Assembly (NCBI GenBank): GCA_016721245.1
Contig: JADKIQ010000004.1
Span: 285,107 to 349,106, forward strand
DNA from: Sphingobacteriales bacterium
GTDB taxonomy: Bacteria; Bacteroidota; Bacteroidia; Chitinophagales; JADIYW01
Direction of reading: 5' to 3'
Length of the DNA stretch: 64,000 nucleotides
The translations under genes and the position numbers were made by a program. This document shows positions 34,328 through 45,000 of the stretch, one piece after another. The first letter of the stretch is position 1. Every line of letters begins with the position of its first letter. The notes beneath the pieces are model-generated. The model was given only the letters and a program-made list of their open reading frames with translations. It did no database searches and was not told the DNA's origin.

Positions 34328-35635
34328 TTATCGTTTACCCACTCCCATACCTTGCATACGTTTCATCATCACTTTCATTTGGTCGAATTGTTTAACGAAT
34401 GCATTCACTTCTTGTATGGTATTTCCAGAACCTTTAGCCAGGCGTTCTCTTCTTTTTCCGTTGATTAAATCCGGATTTCTGCGTTCTTCCGGTGTCATGG
34501 AAAAGATAATCGCTTCAATTTTTTTGAAAGCATTGTCATCGATATCAATATCTTTTACTGCTTTGCCAACGCCAGGGATCATACCTAATAAATCCTTGAT
34601 ATTTCCCATTTTGCGAATCTGGTTGATTTGCTGTAAGAAATCTTCAAAGTCAAACTGGTTTTTGGCAATTTTTTTGCTTAATCGTTGTGCCTCTTTCTCG
34701 TCAAATTGTTCCTGCGCTTTTTCAACGAATGATACGATATCACCCATACCTAAAATACGCTGAGACATACGTTCAGGATAGAAAATATCGAGTGTATCGA
34801 TCAGTTTTTCACCGCGCGATACAAATTTGATAGGTTTGTTGACGGTATATTTAATAGATAATGCTGCTCCGCCGCGTGTATCACCATCTAATTTGGTTAG
34901 TACAACTCCGTCGAAGTTGATTCGTTCGTTGAATGCTTTTGCTGTATTTACCGCATCTTGTCCTGTCATGGAGTCCACGACGAATAAGGTTTCTTGCGGT
35001 TGAATGGCTTGTTTTACATTGTAAATCTCATTCATCATCTCTTCATCCACCGCTAAACGACCGGCTGTATCTACAATGACTACATTTTGCCCTTTTTGTT
35101 TGGCATAGGCGATGGCATTTTGTGCAATTGAAACCGGGTTTTTATTTTCAGGTTCTGAATAAACTTCCACACCAATCTGTTCGCCCAACACTTTCAACTG
35201 ATCTACCGCAGCAGGGCGATATACGTCACACGCTACTAAAAGAGGAGTTTTATTAAGTTTTGTTTTTACGTGATTAGCCAGTTTTCCGGAGAAAGTGGTT
35301 TTACCGGAGCCTTGTAATCCTGAGATTAAGATAACTGCAGGAGAGCCTTTGATATTAATTTCAGTAGCAGTACCACCCATCAACTGGGTAAGTTCATCAC
35401 TGACAATTTTTACCATCAATTGACCTGGTGAAACAGAAGTCAATACATTCTGTCCCATCGCTTTATCTTTGATCGTATCAGTAAATTCCTTGGCGATTTT
35501 ATAATTCACGTCGGCATCCACTAATGCACGGCGGATATCTTTTACGGTAGCTGCAATATTTAACTCCGTCAGTTTACCCTGACCTTTCAGATTCTTAAAC
35601 GCGCCTTCGAGTTTATCCTGTAAATTTTCAAACAT
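34328..35635 (-). CDS. ffh: Signal recognition particle protein Ffh (SRP54)
   Basis: A 435-residue SRP GTPase: N domain, G domain with SGLQGSGKTTFSGKLA (P-loop), VACDVYRPAA, IVDTAGRLAVDEE and LTKLDGDTRGGAA, then the Met-rich M domain ending VMMKRMQGMGVGKR, which binds 4.5S RNA and signal peptides. It directs nascent membrane proteins to FtsY and SecYEG. The length is normal. The 4.5S RNA gene was not found nearby. Confidence 0.97.
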   Translation of the reverse strand: MFENLQDKLEGAFKNLKGQGKLTELNIAATVKDIRRALVDADVNYKIAKEFTDTIKDKAMGQNVLTSVSPGQLMVKIVSDELTQLMGGTATEINIKGSPAVILISGLQGSGKTTFSGKLANHVKTKLNKTPLLVACDVYRPAAVDQLKVLGEQIGVEVYSEPENKNPVSIAQNAIAYAKQKGQNVVIVDTAGRLAVDEEMMNEIYNVKQAIQPQETLFVVDSMTGQDAVNTAKAFNERINFDGVVLTKLDGDTRGGAALSIKYTVNKPIKFVSRGEKLIDTLDIFYPERMSQRILGMGDIVSFVEKAQEQFDEKEAQRLSKKIAKNQFDFEDFLQQINQIRKMGNIKDLLGMIPGVGKAVKDIDIDDNAFKKIEAIIFSMTPEERRNPDLINGKRRERLAKGSGNTIQEVNAFVKQFDQMKVMMKRMQGMGVGKR

Positions 35636-35680
35636 GATTTTAAAATTTGATAATTAGCTAATTCGCTAATTGATAAATTG

Positions 35681-37102
35681 TTAGTAATAAGTAAGTCTCT
35701 GTACCTTACCTAAATATTTTGCCAAGCGAATTACCTGACGGGTATATCCATATTCGTTATCGTACCAAACATATAATACTATAGATTTTTTGCTTGGTGA
35801 AATTAAGGTAGCATGTGAATCTAAAATAGATGCATGTGAATTGCCAACACAATCCGTTGATACCAGTTCCTGAGAAGTAGAGTAGTCAATTTGCTCTACC
35901 AGTTCACCATTTGTAGCAGCATCTCTGATGATGGCATTTACTTCATCAATTGTAGATACTTCCTTAGATAAGTTTAGGTTTAGAATTGCCAGAGAGACAT
36001 CTGGTGTTGGTACACGAACGGCATTCCCGGTAAATTTACCGGACATTGCCGGTATAACTTTTGTAATGGCACTGGCGGCACCTGTTTCTGTAATGACCAT
36101 ATTTAAAGGTGCCGAACGGCCACGTCGATAACTCTTGTGGTAATTATCCAGCAAATTCTGGTCGTTTGTGTAAGAATGAACCGTTTCTACGTGACCGCTT
36201 TCGATACCTAATTTATCTGCAATTACTTTAATAATAGGAGAGATGGCATTAGTAGTACAGGATGCTGCAGTAAATATCTGTCCGTTGTCCGGATTGAAAT
36301 CCAGATGATTTACACCATAAACGATATTTGGTAAGCTGCCTTTTCCCGGAGCCGTCAGTAATACTTTTGCAATACCTTTTGCTTTCAGGTGAGTACTGAG
36401 TTTTTCCTCGTCTCTGAAAATTCCTGAGTTGTCAATCAGTAATGCGTCGTTGATGCCGTAAGCTGTATAGTCAATATCAGCAGGATTGTCAGAAACAATC
36501 ATGTGAATTTCGTTGCCGTTGGCAATCAAAGATTTTTTAGTGTAATCTTCTGTGATAACGCCGCGGAATTTTCCATGTACAGAATCTTTACGTAACAGGG
36601 AAGAACGTTTTTTTATTTCTTCATCTGTATTTTTACCGCGTGTAACAATGGCGCGTAATCTTAACTGTTCGCCGTTTCCGTGTTGTTGAATGAGTTCACG
36701 AGCGGCTAATCTTCCAATTCGTCCGAAACCAAACAAAACAACGTCGATTGGTTTTATAACTCTTTTGTCTTTTCCGTAATCTTTTAACTTTTCTGCAATA
36801 AATGCATCATAGTCACCGTTTCCTTCTTTCAGCCATTCTCTGCCAAGGGTTGCCAGGTCAATTCTGGTGGGTGCAATTTCTAATTTTGCAATTGCTTTTG
36901 CAAGTTCCAGCAGCAGTTCAATAGATAAAGGTAAGTCAAGATATTTTTTAGCAAATTCTTTATTGTTTAAAACCTCAGTATATCTTGCATCTACAATGTT
37001 TCTTCTTAAAATAACTAATTCCACATTTTTATCCAACCAAAGTGTTCCTGCGATATTGATGAGTTCTAAGGCACTTTTTTCTTTAGAATTCCAGTTGCTC
37101 AT
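35681..37102 (-). CDS. gap: Glyceraldehyde-3-phosphate dehydrogenase, long N-terminal form
   Basis: A 473-residue protein. Residues from about 135 onward are a normal GAPDH: VVLFGFGRIGRLAARELI for NAD(P), the active-site ASCTTNAISPIIKV with the catalytic Cys, HSYTNDQNLLD and WYDNEYGYTRQVIRLA. The first 130 residues are a helical extension absent from usual 330-residue enzymes; this long form is known in Bacteroidetes and some Proteobacteria, where it may act in gluconeogenesis or with NADP. In this window it stands alone between ffh and rpoD. Confidence 0.93.
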   Translation of the reverse strand: MSNWNSKEKSALELINIAGTLWLDKNVELVILRRNIVDARYTEVLNNKEFAKKYLDLPLSIELLLELAKAIAKLEIAPTRIDLATLGREWLKEGNGDYDAFIAEKLKDYGKDKRVIKPIDVVLFGFGRIGRLAARELIQQHGNGEQLRLRAIVTRGKNTDEEIKKRSSLLRKDSVHGKFRGVITEDYTKKSLIANGNEIHMIVSDNPADIDYTAYGINDALLIDNSGIFRDEEKLSTHLKAKGIAKVLLTAPGKGSLPNIVYGVNHLDFNPDNGQIFTAASCTTNAISPIIKVIADKLGIESGHVETVHSYTNDQNLLDNYHKSYRRGRSAPLNMVITETGAASAITKVIPAMSGKFTGNAVRVPTPDVSLAILNLNLSKEVSTIDEVNAIIRDAATNGELVEQIDYSTSQELVSTDCVGNSHASILDSHATLISPSKKSIVLYVWYDNEYGYTRQVIRLAKYLGKVQRLTYY

Positions 37103-37153
37103 GTTGTAGTGTTGTTTTTATGGATTATAGAATTGATATATGATTACAAATAC

Positions 37154-38023
37154 TTAATTACCTAGGTAGTTTTTCAATAATTTACTTCTGGAAGTGGCAC
37201 GCAGTTTATTGATAGCTTTGTCTTTAATCTGACGAACGCGTTCGCGGGTTAAACCGAATTTTTCACCGATATCTTCGAGTGACATCGGATGTTCCACTCC
37301 AATTCCGAAATAGTATTTTATTACGTCTTTTTGTCTGTCTGTTAAAGTAGATAAGGAGCGTTCGATTTCTTTACGTAAAGACTCTAAATATTCTAACTGC
37401 AAATCAGTTCTTGGTGCAGAGGTGTTTTCCAATACATCCAGCAACGAGTTTTCTTCTCCTTCCTGAAACGGAGCATCCACAGATACGTGACGGGCTGCAA
37501 CTCCTAAAGTTGTTTCTACCTCTTCTCGCGTAATTTCCAGCATTTCTGCTAATTCATCAGCAGATGGTTCGCGTTCAAATTCCTGCTCCAGGTTGGAAAA
37601 TGCTTTGTTGATTTTATTTAAAGAACCCACTTTATTTAAGGGCAAACGTACAATACGGGATTGTTCCGCCAAAGCCTGTAAAATAGACTGACGAATCCAC
37701 CAAACTGCGTAAGAGATAAATTTAAAACCACGCGTTTCATCGAAACGTTGTGCAGCTTTAATCAAACCTAAATTACCTTCGTTAATTAAGTCACTCAGCG
37801 TTAAACCCTGATTCTGGTATTGCTTTGCTACCGAAACCACGAAACGCAAATTCGCTTTTGTCAGACGCTCTAAAGCAATCTGGTCGCCGGCTCTGATACG
37901 CTGTGCTAAATCAACTTCTTCTTCTGGAGTTAATAAGTCAACTTTTCCGATTTCTTGTAAATATTTTTCTAAGGATTGGCTTTCGCGGTTGGTGATGGAT
38001 TTGGTAATCTTGAGCTGACGCAT
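37154..38023 (-). CDS. rpoD: Primary RNA polymerase sigma factor (RpoD/SigA)
   Basis: A 289-residue group 1 sigma-70 of the short Bacteroidetes type. Region 1.2 SLEKYLQEIGKVDLLTPEEE, region 2 LTKANLRFVVSVAKQY...GLTLSDLINEGNLGLIKAAQ with the FISYAVWWIRQSI stretch, region 3, and region 4 with the helix-turn-helix LEDIGEKFGLTRERVRQIK are all present. Region 1.1 and the nonconserved insertion of the E. coli protein are absent, as in other Bacteroidetes. It recognises TTG/TAnnTTTG promoters, and its own upstream region carries one. Confidence 0.97.
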   Translation of the reverse strand: MRQLKITKSITNRESQSLEKYLQEIGKVDLLTPEEEVDLAQRIRAGDQIALERLTKANLRFVVSVAKQYQNQGLTLSDLINEGNLGLIKAAQRFDETRGFKFISYAVWWIRQSILQALAEQSRIVRLPLNKVGSLNKINKAFSNLEQEFEREPSADELAEMLEITREEVETTLGVAARHVSVDAPFQEGEENSLLDVLENTSAPRTDLQLEYLESLRKEIERSLSTLTDRQKDVIKYYFGIGVEHPMSLEDIGEKFGLTRERVRQIKDKAINKLRATSRSKLLKNYLGN

Positions 38024-38058
38024 ACTTTGATTTAGTTGGATGAATTTTTAAAAGAGTG

Positions 38059-38089
38059 CAAAGATAATGTTTTTCTATTTGAATGTCAA
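38059..38089 (-). promoter_or_regulatory. Promoter of rpoD
   Basis: On the minus strand TTG (complement at 38,087-38,089), a 20-base spacer and TATCTTTG (complement at 38,059-38,066), a perfect match to the Bacteroidetes consensus, about 35 bases before the ATG. This is the best promoter found in the window. Confidence 0.75.
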
Positions 38090-38151
38090 TATCTTAACAT
38101 TACATTAACGTGGGTGTTTTGCAATATAATGACTATTTTAGCAACGTAAAA

Positions 38152-39615
38152 ATGCCCATGTTAAAACGCGTCGACAGAGTTGTTCTAGGTAGTTTCATCA
38201 TACCCTTAATCATCACTTTTGGATTGACATCGTTTATTTTTATGATGCAGTTTCTATGGAAGTACATCGATGATTTTGTAGGTAAAGGGCTGGAAACGAG
38301 TTTGTTGTTTAAGTTGGTCGGACTCTTTACATTAACTATTGTTCCTATGGCATTACCACTTGCTATTTTGCTGGCATCTACGATGGTAATAGGTACACTG
38401 GGAGAGAATAATGAACTTACGGCATACAAAACAGGCGGCTTATCCTTGTTAAGGGTAATGGGGAGTCTGGTTGTTTTTACCATATTCTTAGCTTTTGGTG
38501 CTTTTTATTTCTCCAATAATGTGCTGCCTAAGGTACACTTGAAATTTTATTCCCTTTTATATGACATAAGAAAACAAAAACCTGCCTTAGATATCAAGGA
38601 AGGTGTTTTTTACAGAGGTATCTCAGGTTTTGCGCTTAAAATTCATCATAAAGATCAGGATAACAAAACCTTATATGGAATTATGGTGTACGATCATTCA
38701 CAGGGAAAAGGTAATGACAATGTGGTTTTAGCAGATAAAGGGGATATTGCGTTAAGTAATACCGGTGAGCATTTGATCTTAACTTTGTATAATGGCAAGC
38801 AGTATCAGGATGTGAAAAAGAGAAATAATGAAACTGAAGAAGCAAAATCTGAACAGACCATTATGGAATTTAAACAATGGCGTAAGATTTTTGATTTGCG
38901 GGAATTCAAAATGACAAGAACGGATCAGTCTTTATTTAAAACGCATTTTATCATGTACAATGCCCGTCAGCTGATGAAAGAAGCGGATTCGAGCAGGAAG
39001 GATATTGAAAAACGTATAGATGAAATTCGCTTGAACAGTTCTACTTATTTCTCCGCCTATAAAAAAGTTCCTGATTCTGTAAAAGTAAAGGTGAGCAGTA
39101 TACCGAATAAACCGGATATAAATAATGTCTTTAAGCGAAATATCAATCAAAACTGCCTGTCTGTGAGTTTAAGCAGCCTGCAGGGGTTGATGAGCTATAC
39201 ACAGTTGTCTGTCAGCGACCTCGATTTTAAACAAACAAATTATGTGAACTATTACTGTGAATGGTATCGTAAATTCAGTTTGTCATTTGCCTGTCTGGTA
39301 TTGTTATTTGTAGGGTGCGCAATGGGTGCTATAGTAAGAAAAGGTGGCTTCGGTATGCCGATTTTAATTGCTGTTTTATACTTCGTATTATTTCATGTAC
39401 TGAATGTAACCGGCGAAAAACTGGCAAAAAGCCTGGTAATTCCTCCATTTGCAGGTATGTGGTTGTCTTCATTAGTATTAATGCCGGTTGCTTTATTCTT
39501 AACCTACAAAGCAAATAATGATTCTGTCTTATTCCGAAGTGAGTGGTACACAAATATTTTTGACGGCATAAAAAATATTATTCAGAAATTATTCAATAAA
39601 AAAGTAAGTGCTTGA
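38152..39615 (+). CDS. LptF/LptG family permease
   Basis: About 487 residues from the ATG at 38,152; the frame extends 14 codons further up to a GTG, but the conserved part begins MLKRVDRVVLGSFIIPLI. Membrane segments lie at about residues 15-40, 55-80, 95-115 and four near the C-terminus, with a large periplasmic beta-jellyroll domain between, the YjgP/YjgQ pattern. LptF and LptG pull lipopolysaccharide from the inner membrane with the ATPase LptB. Only one such gene is present here, so F versus G is not decided. Four bases overlap the next gene. Confidence 0.88.
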   Translation: MPMLKRVDRVVLGSFIIPLIITFGLTSFIFMMQFLWKYIDDFVGKGLETSLLFKLVGLFTLTIVPMALPLAILLASTMVIGTLGENNELTAYKTGGLSLLRVMGSLVVFTIFLAFGAFYFSNNVLPKVHLKFYSLLYDIRKQKPALDIKEGVFYRGISGFALKIHHKDQDNKTLYGIMVYDHSQGKGNDNVVLADKGDIALSNTGEHLILTLYNGKQYQDVKKRNNETEEAKSEQTIMEFKQWRKIFDLREFKMTRTDQSLFKTHFIMYNARQLMKEADSSRKDIEKRIDEIRLNSSTYFSAYKKVPDSVKVKVSSIPNKPDINNVFKRNINQNCLSVSLSSLQGLMSYTQLSVSDLDFKQTNYVNYYCEWYRKFSLSFACLVLLFVGCAMGAIVRKGGFGMPILIAVLYFVLFHVLNVTGEKLAKSLVIPPFAGMWLSSLVLMPVALFLTYKANNDSVLFRSEWYTNIFDGIKNIIQKLFNKKVSA

Positions 39616-40745
39616 GTTATGCTTTTTTGATATTGTTTTTAATTATTCTGATGTATGCCTACATCCTTTATCCCACGCGTTTAAAAAAACAGGCATCCGC
39701 TAAAACATTACAGTTTGCAGCCTATTCTATGCAAGATAATCTGCCGGCAGTAAATATTGTTATTCCAATCTGTAATGAAGAGAAAGTAATAGAAGCTAAG
39801 CTGAACAGTATTTTTCAGAATGATTACCCAAGTGATAAAATACAAATCTTTCTTGGTTTGGATAACTGTACCGATAGTACAAAATCCATCATTGAATCAA
39901 AATTTACAACTGAAAATATTAAGGTAATAGAATTTACCGAACGTCAGGGAAAACCTGCTATTTTGAATCAAATTATTAATGAGAAAATCCCTCTGGATAA
40001 CAGCATTCTGATTTTAACGGATGCAAATGTGATTTTTACGAAAGACACCATTTTTGAGCTGGTAAAATATTTTAAGGATGAACAGATTGGGTTGGTTGAT
40101 TCCACCATTAAAGCGCAGGTAAGTACCAACAAAAACGAGATGGATTACTGGGATTATGAAACGGATATAAAACAACATGAAAGTCTGGTGTACGGAATTA
40201 TTCCCGGTCCTTCCGGTGGTTGTTATGCTATCAGAAGAAATTTATTTACCACAATTCCAGCCAATTTTTTAGTGGATGATTTTTATATCGGATTCAATAT
40301 TGTTACACAAAATTGTAAGGCAGTTTTAAATATTAATGCCGTTTGTTACGAAGACGTGATAACCAGCTGGAAGCAGGAGTTTTTCCGTAAAATTAGAATT
40401 GCAACGGGTAATTTTCAAAACTTGTGGCATTTCAAAAAATATGCTTTAAATCCGTTTTCGAAAATAGGTTTTATATTCATTTCACACAAAGTAATCCGCT
40501 GGAAAACACCATTTTTATTATTGATGATTTACTACATTTTACTGCTTGAATTTACATTGTTTATCTTAATCGTAACCTTATTTTTACCGATTATTGATGT
40601 GCTTTTGTTTACTTTTGGTGTAGAATTTAAACCTTTACGTCGGTTTCACTATTTTATAGTTATGAATATCGCCGTATTTATCGGTTTTATTAAATTTTGT
40701 AAAGGAGTAAAAACAAATGTCTGGCAACCAACAACAAGAAACTGA
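39612..40745 (+). CDS. Family 2 membrane glycosyltransferase
   Basis: A 377-residue protein starting at a TTG whose first bases overlap the upstream stop, with an N-terminal membrane segment (FLILFLIILMYAYILYP). The GT-A domain has VNIVIPICNEEKVIEAKLNS, LGLDNCTDSTKSI, LTDANVIF (DxD-like) and a C-terminal set of membrane segments. It is similar to processive or lipid-linked sugar transferases. The next ATG (39,651) would cut the membrane segment. Its last 29 bases overlap ribBA. Confidence 0.82.
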   Translation: MSYAFLILFLIILMYAYILYPTRLKKQASAKTLQFAAYSMQDNLPAVNIVIPICNEEKVIEAKLNSIFQNDYPSDKIQIFLGLDNCTDSTKSIIESKFTTENIKVIEFTERQGKPAILNQIINEKIPLDNSILILTDANVIFTKDTIFELVKYFKDEQIGLVDSTIKAQVSTNKNEMDYWDYETDIKQHESLVYGIIPGPSGGCYAIRRNLFTTIPANFLVDDFYIGFNIVTQNCKAVLNINAVCYEDVITSWKQEFFRKIRIATGNFQNLWHFKKYALNPFSKIGFIFISHKVIRWKTPFLLLMIYYILLLEFTLFILIVTLFLPIIDVLLFTFGVEFKPLRRFHYFIVMNIAVFIGFIKFCKGVKTNVWQPTTRN

Positions 40746-41958
40746 AAGCAGATTAGACACGATTGAATCGGCTATAGAAGCTGTCAGAAACGGTAAAATT
40801 GTCATCGTAGTAGATGATGAAGACCGTGAAAACGAAGGTGATTTCATCACTGCAGCAAGAAACGCAACCCCGGAAATTATCAACTTTATGGCTACGCACG
40901 GGCGTGGCCTGATTTGCGCCCCATTGGTGGAAGACCGCTGTGTGGAACTGCAACTGGATTTAATGGTGAATTCCAATTCATCACATTACGAAACACCGTT
41001 TACGGTTTCTGTGGATTTAATCGGACATGGCTGCACTACAGGCATTTCTGCTTCAGACAGATCTAAAACAGTACAGGCGTTAATTGATAAAAATACAAGA
41101 CCAGATGAACTGGGCAAACCTGGTCATATTTTCCCGTTGAAAGCAAAGAAAGAAGGTGTTTTACGCCGTACAGGACATACGGAAGCGGCGATTGACTTAG
41201 CACGTCTTGCGGGTTTTGAACCGGCAGGTTTGCTGGTGGAAATCCTGAAAGAAGACGGCGAATGCGCGCGATTAAATGATTTATTTCCGATTGCGAAGAA
41301 ATTCAATATGCCTATCATTTCTATCAAGGATTTGGTAGAATACAGATTGCAGCATGACAGACTGGTGGAACGTCAGGTAGAGGTGAAAATGCCCACAAAA
41401 TATGGTGACTTCAAATTGATAGCGTACAAACAATTATCTTCGAATGAAGAACATTTTGCACTGGTGAAAGGAGAGTGGGAAAAAGACGAACCGGTGATGG
41501 TGCGCGTACACTCTTCCTGTATTACGGGAGATATTTTAGGTTCTTTGCGCTGCGATTGCGGCGATCAGTTGCACAATGCTATGAAAATGGTAGAGAAAGA
41601 AGGTAAGGGTGTTATTTTATATATGATGCAGGAAGGACGCGGCATTGGTTTTATGAATAAACTGAAAGCCTATAAACTACAGGAAGAAGGTATGGATACT
41701 GTAGATGCCAATCTGGCTCTGGGTTTCAAAGCTGACCAGCGTGATTTTGGTATCGGTGCGCAAATTCTGAGAGATTTGAATGTAACTAAAATGAAACTGA
41801 TTACGAATAATCCTAAAAAACGTGCTGCGCTGAAAGGATACGGACTGGAAATTGTAGAGAATGTTCCTATTCAAACGGTGCCCAATGAATATAACCAGAA
41901 ATATCTCGATACGAAAAGAGATAAAATGGGACATGAACTGAATAAAGAACTTAAATAG
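40717..41958 (+). CDS. ribBA: Bifunctional 3,4-dihydroxy-2-butanone 4-phosphate synthase / GTP cyclohydrolase II
   Basis: A 413-residue fusion in the usual order. The RibB part has VVDDEDRENEGDFITAA and THGRGLICAPL with RTGHTEAAIDLARLAG; the RibA part has RVHSSCITGDILGSLRCDC (zinc-binding cysteines), MQEGRGIGFMNK and GFKADQRDFGIGAQIL. It makes both precursors that enter riboflavin synthesis. The ATG is preceded by AAAGGAG at a proper distance and lies inside the end of the glycosyltransferase gene. No FMN riboswitch is seen. A strong terminator follows. Confidence 0.97.
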   Translation: MSGNQQQETESRLDTIESAIEAVRNGKIVIVVDDEDRENEGDFITAARNATPEIINFMATHGRGLICAPLVEDRCVELQLDLMVNSNSSHYETPFTVSVDLIGHGCTTGISASDRSKTVQALIDKNTRPDELGKPGHIFPLKAKKEGVLRRTGHTEAAIDLARLAGFEPAGLLVEILKEDGECARLNDLFPIAKKFNMPIISIKDLVEYRLQHDRLVERQVEVKMPTKYGDFKLIAYKQLSSNEEHFALVKGEWEKDEPVMVRVHSSCITGDILGSLRCDCGDQLHNAMKMVEKEGKGVILYMMQEGRGIGFMNKLKAYKLQEEGMDTVDANLALGFKADQRDFGIGAQILRDLNVTKMKLITNNPKKRAALKGYGLEIVENVPIQTVPNEYNQKYLDTKRDKMGHELNKELK

Positions 41959-41976
41959 TTTTTTGTAGAATATTTT

Positions 41977-42004
41977 AAAAGGATGCCACTTGGCATCCTT
42001 TTTT
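41977..42004. terminator. Bidirectional terminator between ribBA and the TamB-like gene
   Basis: A perfect 12-base stem AAAAGGATGCCA (41,977-41,988)/TGGCATCCTTTT (41,991-42,002) with a two-base loop and T-rich flank. Confidence 0.9.
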
Positions 42005-45000
42005 ATTTTTTAATTGGTTGAATGGCGGAATCCGGCACGGGCGCAAAGCGTATACTCGAATCTTTTACTTCAGGTGTAACGGATAGCTGTAATTTATCTT
42101 TCTTCCTTTTTGTATTAAAGAGGTCTTTAAAATTATCAAATTCTTTTTGGAAAGAAATCGCACCGCCCGTTTGTATCCTGTCCTGATTTATGATGTTGTA
42201 ATTTGCCGTTCTGGCATATGTTTTTAAACGGATTCTTCCGTCGTCAGTAACTAAATATTCCAACACAAAATCACCGGCAATGGCGGCGTTATTTGCCGGT
42301 TGGCCCGGAATACCAGTATTTGTTGAGGTATTATTACCGAAGTTGACATTTCCGCCTATCGTTAGAATTAATTTACCGCCTAAAATTTCCTGCTTATAAC
42401 TAAAACCGAAATTTCGGGATTCTTTGGATTCTAAATCACTTAATAAAACATCCAGCGATGCTCCTTTAATTATACTGCCCAATCCTTGCGACAAAATCTT
42501 AGAAATCTGGTCGGAAAGTATCTGTGTTACTGTATTGGAATATCCGCTTACTTTCTGGTCGGATGAACCGGTTGGGAAGAAGGAATTAAACAACAAGAGG
42601 AAGCCAGCTTGATTATTGACCTCATTTTGATTAGAATTTATTTCGGTTAGTTTTCTAACTAACGCATCCGGTACGACAATAGAAGGTTGAATTTTAAAGC
42701 CAATAACGCTTTTTTCTAAAGTACCTGAAATTAAGAGGTTTAAATCTATAGGGAATGTTCTGTTTCTTATTAATTTTCCGTTTACATCTGTTGTGTCAAA
42801 TAAATTACGGACAGAAGCAGATTTAATATTATAAAGTGCATTGATGTTTAGTTCTGCTTTTAGTGGATCACCGTTAAATACAATTTTACTGCCCGGACCA
42901 ATTTTAAATGTCTTGTTTAAGATTCCCTGGAAATTGAAATCGTACTGTCCGTCGGTTAGGTTATAAACGCCACTCAAAGACATTTCACCTTTTTTATCCA
43001 TCGTGAAATTTAAATCTCCTTCTCCGCGACCTACAATCTTATCATTCGCAGATTGATCTAAAATGATATTAACGACTGCATTCTGAGTAGCTGTAATATT
43101 CATATTGATGTTCAAGCCACTGATTTTTGATTTATAATCAATCTTTTTGATGGTGTCTTTAGGGTCAACAAATTTTATAAATGTATATCCTTTGTCGGCT
43201 GCTTTATCCGAAACCGGCAGGTTAAATTCTGTATTTTTCAAAGTTTCCAGTCTGTTTACATTAATAGTGATATCATTGAAATAACCATCAATATCAATAT
43301 CGCCTTTTGCAAATACTTTCCCGTAGAAATCCTGATTGTCGTCATAGGTGGTATTCATGAAATTGTAACCTATCGGAGCACTCACGTTCACTTTGTCTGC
43401 TCTCCAGTTTTTAAAACCATCGTGTAGTAATTTTCCGGATAATAAAGCGGTGTTTCCATAATTATCATAAAGTGTAACATCGCCAAAATCAAAGCCTTTT
43501 GGTGTTAATTTTATTTCTTCATTAACCAGTTTAAAAGTAGTTCCTAATAATCGTAATTTTAATTCAGCCGTATCAATAATTTGCGCTTGTCCTGTTAATA
43601 TAGGTTTCTTTAAATTTCCGGAAAGATTAACCTGCCCTTTAACAAATGCTCTTGGTACCAATAACTCTTTTTTCAGCAAGGCTTCCAGGAAATTCAGGTT
43701 TAGTTTTTCGATATCCGCCTTGATGTCAAATTTCTCTTTTCCTTTTACCTGCATATCATAGGTTCCGTCAAACGACAACTGGTAATCTTTATCTTCAATG
43801 GTACCGCCTGCTTCTACTATATTTTTACCGTTTCTGCCGTAAATTCCATCCAGACCAATATATTTTACTTTATAATCCAGTACCTGCAAATCATTGATAG
43901 TTACATCTGCATTGGCCTGCAGTTTGGTCAGCATATTTTTCAGATTCACTGTACCCGAAAGTTTTCCGTTTTTAATAGCACCGGTGGTGTCAATCAGTTG
44001 TCCAATATCTGACAAGTTCAGGTTCTCGATATTTATTTTTGCATCCGATAAGGTATTGCGTCCGTTTTGGATATTTATTTTCTGATCTCCTTGTATCAAT
44101 GAAAAATTTTGGGCAATAAAAATACTGTCTACGATTGTCAGTTCATTTCCCAGTTGAACCTGCCATATTTTTTTATTCAGTTTTAATTTGGAATCAATGA
44201 TTTTTGCAATAATGCTATCACCTTTAAAGTCTAAGGTAGATAACAAACGTACAGAGTTATCGGATGAGTCATTAGAAATACTCAGGTTGCTTAAGAGTTG
44301 TTCGAGAGAACTGTTTAATCCTAATTTTATATCCTTAACATCTGTTTTTTTAACCCTCAAGTTTCCGATACTTCCGTTTAATAGCAAGTCTGTGTTGTTG
44401 GTGTTTCCATCAATTGAAATATCATTAAATGCAATGTTGCTGTAGTTGGCAGAATCCATTTTAGCATTGATTTCCAAAACATTCTGATTCGTATTCACTG
44501 TTGCATTCAGATCCAGTTCACTGATATATTGCAGTTGCGGCACAAATACTTTAATGAGCCCAAAATCCGATTTTAATTTTACAGACGCATCTAACTGTTG
44601 CGGTTTTGCCTGTTTATAATCTTTTGCTGTTGGTTTTATCAACTGAGAATATTTGCTGAGAAATACTTTCATGGATGGAACAATGCTCAACGGATCGAAG
44701 GCTCCGTTCATATTAGCATTAAACTGGTCAGAAGTAACGGTATAATCTTTTATAATTCCGTCATTTTTCATGTTAATATCCACATCCGATAAAACCAGCA
44801 TATCTTTAGTGTTTTGCAGAATGATATTGCTGAATTTTCCGGTTCCGGTAAAATTGTCAATCTTATTTCCTTTTCCATGCACTTCGCCATCCAGCGAAAC
44901 CACTAAGGTGTCTTTGGTGAAATTCAGTTTATGTAAATCTGCGTTTTTTATACTTGTTATAAAGTCAAACTTTGGAAGCGAATCATTAAAATCAGCGCTA